From positions 1,559,222 through 1,609,335 of the forward strand of contig KQ482042.1 in NCBI GenBank assembly GCA_001430745.1: a DNA stretch of 50,114 nt, given 5' to 3'. Position 1 is the first letter of the stretch, and each line of letters begins with the position of its first letter. The notes beneath the pieces are model-generated. The model had not been told where the DNA came from. It searched no databases and saw nothing but the letters and a program-made list of their open reading frames with translations. The translations under genes and the position numbers were made by a program. Below are positions 46,372 through 50,114 of this stretch, one piece after another. The stretch is from Auxenochlorella pyrenoidosa (Eukaryota; Chlorophyta; Trebouxiophyceae; Chlorellales; Chlorellaceae).

Positions 46372-49057
46372 ATGAGGCGTGCCCTGGTGCGTTGGATCCA
46401 CTTGAAAGGAACATAGATCGCCTAATTCAGCGGTGGTCGCGCCACACCAGCCGGTTCGCGGTTGTTGCCTTCCGAGCAGCGCAGCCTCATCGCCCGGCGC
46501 GCACCTGCGCCGAAGAACGTGGTCGGCCTCCGTGGGCGCCGGCTCTCGGCTGAGCACTGCCGGCCATCCAGCACCTGCCGCCGCTGCCGCTGTCCTGCGC
46601 CGCACATCGCTCCGTGTCCCCCCTTCTAGCAGGGCCTGCTGCTGCTGGGGCTGCTGGCGCTGGAGGCGGTCAGCGCGGCGCGGGTGTTCAACTCGCACAA
46701 CCAGCACCTCAAACGTGAAGTGGGGCGGCGGAAGCGTGGCAAGGACGGCAGGCTGGTGCGCTGCCGACGGGCGGGGTGTTGGCAGGCCTGTGCACGTGCT
46801 GCGTGCATGCGCAGCTGCATTGGCATGTTGGCACTGTGGATGCTGTGCCGCGAGCTCCAGCAGCACGGACGCTCCCGCACACATGTCACCTGTCAGCCTC
46901 GTCTGCACCTGCTCTGCAGCATTACAAGGAGGTGGATGCCGAGCACTTCGGGCGCGCCGCATTCGACCCACACTATGGCCTGGAGGAGGAGGTGCGGCGG
47001 CGTGCGGCAAACTGTGGCCACAGCCGCGCCTCCCCGCACTCTCGCCTGGCAGCCGCGCTGCTTGCTGCCGTTAATGCGCTCACTCGCTGGCACCTCTGCC
47101 TGCGTGTGCCCCCTGCAGCTGGATCCCCAGGACTTGGGCTACGACACGCACGACATCCACGATGCCACGCCATCTGTGATCGAGCACCGCCTGCGCGAGG
47201 TGCGCCGCTGCCGCGCACTATTGCATGAAGAGCACCTGCCGCTGGTGTTGTGCACCTTCCGGCTTGTGTCCTGCACGGCCCAGTCCCAGTGATTGAGCAC
47301 CGCCTGGCCCACCATCTCCATGCATCGCCAATCCTAGCCAGCCATCAGGCCGCTGATCGGCCCCTGCCCTGTGGAGCCACATGCCGCGGTTGCGTGCCCA
47401 CGGATCTGCCCCGCTGTGCCCACGAATGCTGCCGTGCAGCTGTTCCCCGTGATTGACACCAACCATGATGGCGTGATCAGCCTGGAGGAGCTGCAGCGCC
47501 ACCTGTATGCCAACGGGCAGTCCATCTCGCGGCGGCGGTCCGATGTGGAGTTCAATGACACGGACACCAACACGGACGGCAAGGTGGGGGCAGAGGCGCC
47601 AGGGGGCAGGGGAAGGGGAGCAGGCGGTGCGGCCCACGCGCCTTGCTGCTGGCTGCGCATCCAGGGCTGGCCCGCCTGCGTGGGCCCCGCAGGTCACGCC
47701 GATGGAGTACCTGTCCTCGCTGGTGGAGGAGGAGGACAACAAGAGCCGGCACGCCCTGGAGGCGGGCCACTTTCCCGACCCCCTGGACTACGGGTGGGTG
47801 GGCAGATGCCATGCAGGACGGGGGAGCCGGGAGGAGCAGAGGGCGCAGTCCCAAGCAAGGACAGACCACTTGTTCTCAAGACTAGGCCGTCCCGGCAGCT
47901 GCCTGGAGGCCAAGGAGAGCCATGGGGACCCGGCAGTTGGGTTCAGTAGCTGGCCGCCACATGGGCGCTGCGCTGCCCCGCCGCTGTCGTGCAGGTCGTA
48001 CATCCAGGTGACGCAGGCGGCGATGATGCTTGCCGACCAGGACCACGACGGCGGCCTGAACAGAGACGAATTTTACGACTTCCTCAACCCGGAGGGTGAG
48101 GGGGCAGGTCGGCGCGTCAGTGCTGGCATGTTTCCCAGACACGGCCACTCCGCGCCCCCCCAGCCCAATGCCCCTGCGCTCGACAGCATCGCTGCCCCCC
48201 CCCCCTGCAGAGGGCAGCAACATCAACCTGAAGCTGCACCGCCTGCGCCAGGACATCTACGAGCACCTGACCTCGGCGCACACGGGCCGCAGCGACGAGG
48301 GGCACCACGAGGCGCCGCACGGCCACCCGCCGGCGCCCGAGCTGGCGCTGTCCTTTGACCAGTTCTACGAGCACATGTGGAGCCAGTTCACGGTGTGGGA
48401 TGGCCACGAAGGGGAGTGGAGCCAGGAGCGGGAGAAGGAGCAGGCGCTGCGCAAGTTTGTGCTGCTGGACACCAACGCCGACAACAAGCTGACCGCGGAT
48501 GTGAGGGGCGGAGGCAGGGCCGGGGCGGGCTGGGCGGGGGGGCCCAGCAGAGGGCTGCGGCGAGGGGTGGCCTGCAGGGAATGAGGGAGGCTGCGGGTGT
48601 CGCGAATTGTGGTTTCCACTCCACCTGGTGCTGCAGGGCTTTGCCCGCCCAGACCTTGGCAGATCACATCTTGCCTTTCAACCTTTGCAGGAGCTGCTGC
48701 CCGCCTTTGCCGACCTTCACCCCACGGAGAACCGTTATGCACGCATGGTGAGGACGAGGCTGTATGCAGGAGAGAGAGCACTGCGCACATGTGCACCGCC
48801 AGGCTGCACTGGTCAAACAGCTGTTCTGGCCCCTACTCAACAACGGCATACGCCTCGTGTGCTTGCGTCCTCGCCCATCATTGCACCTGCTTGCGTGCCC
48901 TCACTGCACTGACGCCCTCCCACCACTCCTCCCTTTGCAGCAAGCGGAGCACATGATGGACATGGCCGAGTGCAAGGACGACCGGCTGACGCTGGACCAG
49001 ATGCTGGCGGTGCCGCACGCCTTTTACGGGGTGGTGCACGACCACGACGAGCTGTGA
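46372..49057 (+). CDS. ER-resident EF-hand calcium protein, reticulocalbin/calumenin (CREC) type, HDEL
   Basis: Ten exons (46372-46386, 46633-46719, 46920-46991, 47119-47199, 47440-47583, 47693-47793, 47995-48095, 48211-48500, 48691-48747, 48941-49057) give 354 residues. The 15-base first exon completes a fine signal peptide, MRRALGLLLLGLLALEAVSA, cut before ARVFNS. Next come HYKEVDAEHFGRAAFD and DTHDIHDATPSVIEHRLR. EF-hand loops: DTNHDGVISLEE (about 91-102), DTNTDGKVTPME (127-138, split by an intron), DQDHDGGLNRDE (181-192) and DTNADNKLTADE (287-298, Asn in place of the central Gly), plus a degenerate one (ECKDDRLTLDQ). The last four residues are HDEL, the ER retrieval signal. CREC proteins buffer calcium and help folding in the secretory path. 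A long acidic/His linker (SDEGHHEAPHGHPPAPE) separates loops 3 and 4. Confidence 0.92.
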
Positions 49058-49208
49058 CGCAGCCGGCTGAGTGGTGGTTTAGGGCTGGCACATGCTGTCG
49101 TGCCATGCCTTGGTCTTCCTGCTGTGCAGATTCCTCACGATTCCTTGACTCTGCTTGCAACCCGTCTCTCCGCTCATCCGCACGTTTTTGCTGCATTTCG
49201 TTGCAACC

Positions 49209-49213
49209 TGTAA
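49209..49213 (+). terminator. Candidate poly(A) signal TGTAA of the CREC gene
   Basis: TGTAA 152 bases past the HDEL stop and 52 bases before the convergent ankyrin gene ends. The two 3' UTRs probably overlap. Confidence 0.45.
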
Positions 49214-49264
49214 GTCAACAGATGAATTTGGAAGGGCACTCGCAGTAGAAGGACTGGGGACACA

Positions 49265-50114
49265 TCACCAAGGGCACTTCAATTCGCCGCCAGCGGAGTC
49301 GCTCTCGGAGCTGCCATGGTCGGGCCCGCCACGGGACCAGCCTCTGCCGCTGCCCATGCTTCTGCTGCTGTGTCTGCCTCCTACGCTGCTGCTGCTGCCT
49401 CTGCCGGCGCCCCTGCCCCCACCTCTGCTGCCGGAGCGTCCGGCCCGCTGGAGCCCGGGGGGCGCTCTGCCGCCCTGGCCTCCGTGCCGGTACCTCCAGC
49501 GCTCCTCAGCCGACCAACTGCAATACTCTTCCTCATCTCCCTCGGTGCCCTCCTGGCTGCCGCCAGGGCCTGCTCCAAAGCTGGCATGCTCTGGCTTGGC
49601 GCCCGCCTCTAGCAGCAGCTGCTCGATGTTGGAATGCCGCCGCCGGCAAGCCACAGCCAGCGCCGTCTCGCGCCGCCCGTCGCGCTGCTCCAGGGTGCCC
49701 GGCAGCGAGGCCAGGAACAGCACCACGCTCTCGTAGCCCTGCAGACATGAAGGTAAGCGAGACATTCAAGGTACGGCAGCGGCAGGGCTGGGCTGTGTTC
49801 ATCAAGTCCTGTGCAGCTGTGAGCCATGGCGCCTGCCCACCTTCCATGCTGCCAGGTGGATGGGGTAGCCTCCCGTCTCCGTGTCCTTCAGCCAGGCCAG
49901 CCGGGGCTCCTCTGACAGCAGCGACAGCGCCTCGCTCGGCTGCCCGCCCTTCAGCAGGCGGTGCACCTCCTCACCGCGCAGCCTGTGAACGGGGGGGCCA
50001 CGTGGGCTGGTTGCTTGGCCAGCAGACTGTTGACCACTGCCTTCTGCAGACAAGCCCCCCGGGCTCTACAGCCAGCCTCACCTGCAAGACAGCTCCCTCC
50101 AGCTCCCCCCCTGC
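49265..50114 (-). CDS. Ankyrin-repeat protein, 5' end off the window
   Basis: Exons from beyond 50114 to 50082, then 49982-49841 and 49738-49265, join in frame (AG|G across the first junction). The visible protein starts WRELSCRLRGEEVHRLLKGG, then EALSLLSEEPRLAWLKDTET, then GGYPIHLAAWKGYESVVLFL, an ankyrin helix pair (PIHLAAW), and RDGRRETALAVACRRRHSNI with EQLLLEAGAKPE, a second repeat with the TALxxAxxxxHxxIxxLLLxxGA pattern. After the repeats comes an acidic stretch (EGTEGDEEEYCSW) and a Gly/Arg/Ser-rich tail with RGG-like spacing, ending LKCPW. Ankyrin repeats mediate protein contacts; with only two visible and the N-terminus missing, no specific role can be given. Confidence 0.8.

Overview
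The window is a nuclear contig piece from a green alga, most likely a coccoid trebouxiophyte of the Chlorella type. The evidence is very high GC, dense genes broken by many short GT-AG introns, plastid-targeted enzymes of starch and redox metabolism, and several TGTAA motifs (the chlorophyte poly(A) signal) 150-310 bases past stop codons. The species cannot be fixed from sequence reading alone. All gene models below were joined by hand; almost every exon junction keeps the reading frame, and most are backed by recognised protein families. One assembly gap (12281-12904) removes part of one gene.

Layout. 1-10 kb: a PPR protein (minus, runs off the left edge), a FAM210/DUF1279 membrane protein, nucleoporin NUP50, a short-chain dehydrogenase of the YMR226C/YdfG type, and a small protein resembling plant mitoribosomal mL59/mL64. 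10-20 kb: plastid phosphoglucomutase (minus, interrupted by the gap), an unrecognised small membrane-anchored protein, and a UV-damage endonuclease (UvdE). 20-30 kb: an unrecognised nuclear coiled-coil protein, a 106-residue helical protein, a plastid CBM20 starch-binding protein, and the ferredoxin-thioredoxin reductase catalytic subunit. 29-36.5 kb: a CID8-13-type two-RRM protein, a class IV PLP aminotransferase-like protein, the mitochondrial F1 assembly chaperone ATP12, and an SS18/GIF coactivator. 36.7-46 kb: a 23-exon gene for the ciliary nexin-dynein regulatory complex protein DRC7, carrying LRR and kelch repeats on its N-terminus. 46-50 kb: an ER-resident EF-hand protein with signal peptide and C-terminal HDEL, then an ankyrin protein running off the right edge.

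The genes are not a pathway cluster. Links are thematic: phosphoglucomutase and the CBM20 protein both serve plastid starch, FTR regulates plastid enzymes through thioredoxin, and ATP12 and the mL59-like protein serve mitochondria. Several neighbours are divergent pairs sharing 300-600 bp promoters. The points most worth following are the DRC7 gene (a flagellar gene in what looks like an alga usually described as non-motile, with the catalytic-like Cys replaced by Ser), its unusual number of GC-AG introns, and the unrecognised coiled-coil protein at 19.7-22.5 kb with two TQT motifs.
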